The translations under genes and the position numbers were made by a program. From Symsagittifera roscoffensis (lineage: Eukaryota; Xenacoelomorpha; Acoela; Convolutidae), in the NCBI RefSeq assembly GCF_963678635.1, contig NC_087064.1:29306189-29370188 (forward strand): a stretch of DNA of 64,000 bases. Direction: 5' to 3'. Shown piece by piece: positions 63,561-64,000 of this stretch. Numbering within the stretch: position 1 is the first letter of the stretch; each line of letters begins with the position of its first letter. The notes below the pieces were generated by a model. It saw only the letters and a program-made list of their open reading frames with translations. It did not search any database and was not told the origin of the DNA.

Positions 63561-64000
63561 TTAGGAAAAACCACATATCATTTAAACCGAAATTCAAGTC
63601 AGCATATTGTTCAGCTTTAGGTGAAAAGACACCAGCCGCAAGCACGCCGAGGAAACCATTGCATCAGTGCAGCTCAAGTGGATCAAACAGACCGGTTCAT
63701 ATCCTGCCGAGACCAGATGTTTCACCAGTTTCAACGTCAACAGAAAATTCAGACACAGAAAATATGACACTTGACAGGCCATTCGAGAGACTGGACAGAC
63801 TACGAGCGAAGACGATGAAACTATATTCCACATTGACGAAGACAGCGAAAAAGAATCAGCCAACTTTAGCATCTAGATATGTAACATCGCCAAACGTACT
63901 TAAAGAAGTACCAAGTGGAGGAGTAATCGACCTAACCATGTCATCAAGCAGCTCTCCAGAACACGAGGTGCAAGTAGTACCACCAGTAGAAAATAAATTA
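63410..64000 (+). CDS. pol: Integrase C-terminal domain and tail (partial at window edge)
   Basis: Open in one frame from 63410 to the window end with no stop. At about 63,494 it reads QAVYGKIVKVTNNTY and KIIRKNHISFKPK, an SH3-like integrase C-terminal domain. A Ser/Pro/Thr-rich disordered tail follows (PVSTSTENSDTENMT), a basic patch (LRAKTMKLYSTLTKTAKK), then VIDLTMSSSSSPE, a SUMO-interaction-like motif. The end lies outside the window. Confidence 0.65.
63923..63937 (+). other. SUMO-interaction-like motif VIDLT in integrase tail
   Basis: Codons GTA ATC GAC CTA ACC encode VIDLT, followed by Ser-rich and acidic residues (MSSSSSPEHE). This matches the hydrophobic core plus acidic or phospho-Ser pattern of SUMO-interaction motifs. 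Function is inference. Confidence 0.5.

Larger units (their letters stand above)
58625..64000 (+). mobile_element. Second Ty3/gypsy-type retroelement, decayed, cut by window end
   Basis: Gag N-terminus, protease, RT, RNase H, long spacer, integrase and C-terminal tail follow in Ty3/gypsy order (RNase H before IN). Many stops and frame changes make it inactive. The Gag capsid and nucleocapsid portion is deleted. No env is seen up to the right edge. It is distinct in sequence from the 14-kb element. Confidence 0.88.

Overview
The window is A+T-rich animal nuclear DNA, probably from an invertebrate. The evidence is GT-AG introns that keep frame across a rhodopsin-type GPCR, a roughly 29-kb intron, Ty3/gypsy-type LTR elements, MITEs and tRNA-derived SINE-like heads. 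There is no bacterial operon structure. I cannot name the species.

Layout. 1-5.76 kb is unassigned non-coding DNA with one small minisatellite. 5,767-19,890 is one 14.1-kb LTR retroelement. It has identical-length 410-bp LTRs (about 4 differences), TG...CA ends and a 4-bp CAAT target duplication. Its order is LTR, PBS, repeat-bearing leader, two unrecognised ORFs, Gag with a zinc knuckle, only the C-terminal end of integrase, small hydrophobic ORFs, a Ser/Pro/Thr-rich ORF, a broken env-like glycoprotein, a further unrecognised ORF, a long 3' region, LTR. Protease, RT, RNase H and the integrase core are absent, so it looks non-autonomous. It ends 101 bp before a host exon.

The host gene is a class-A GPCR on the + strand. 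Its last four exons are 19,992-20,192 (two TM segments), 49,428-49,583 and 49,896-50,260 (a long third intracellular loop) and 50,681-50,972 (TM6-TM7 with NPxxY, short tail, stop). All splice phases agree. Exons for TM1-TM3 are not visible.

The 29-kb intron and the 3' flank are a repeat landscape. The main parts are: (i) a family of about 530-bp non-coding elements with a 5' hairpin, a short inverted repeat and a terminal 3' hairpin, resembling non-autonomous Helentron/Helitron2 elements, twice found as head-to-tail pairs; (ii) three MITEs with perfect 8-bp target duplications, one nested inside family (i); (iii) a 2.2-kb decamer satellite whose orientation flips twice; (iv) palindromic ATTATAAT-rich repeats; (v) tandem duplications, SINE-like heads and long G/C homopolymers.

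From about 58.6 kb to the right edge lies a second Ty3/gypsy-type element, cut by the window. It has the Gag N-terminus fused by internal deletion to protease, a multiply broken RT/RNase H, an unusual long spacer with 72-bp tandem repeats, integrase, and a C-terminal tail with a SUMO-interaction-like motif. The 72-bp repeats carry CCAAT, ATGCAAAT and CTCF-core-like motifs and recall the binding-site array of the Drosophila gypsy insulator. That array and the large env-bearing pol-deleted element are the most interesting items here.
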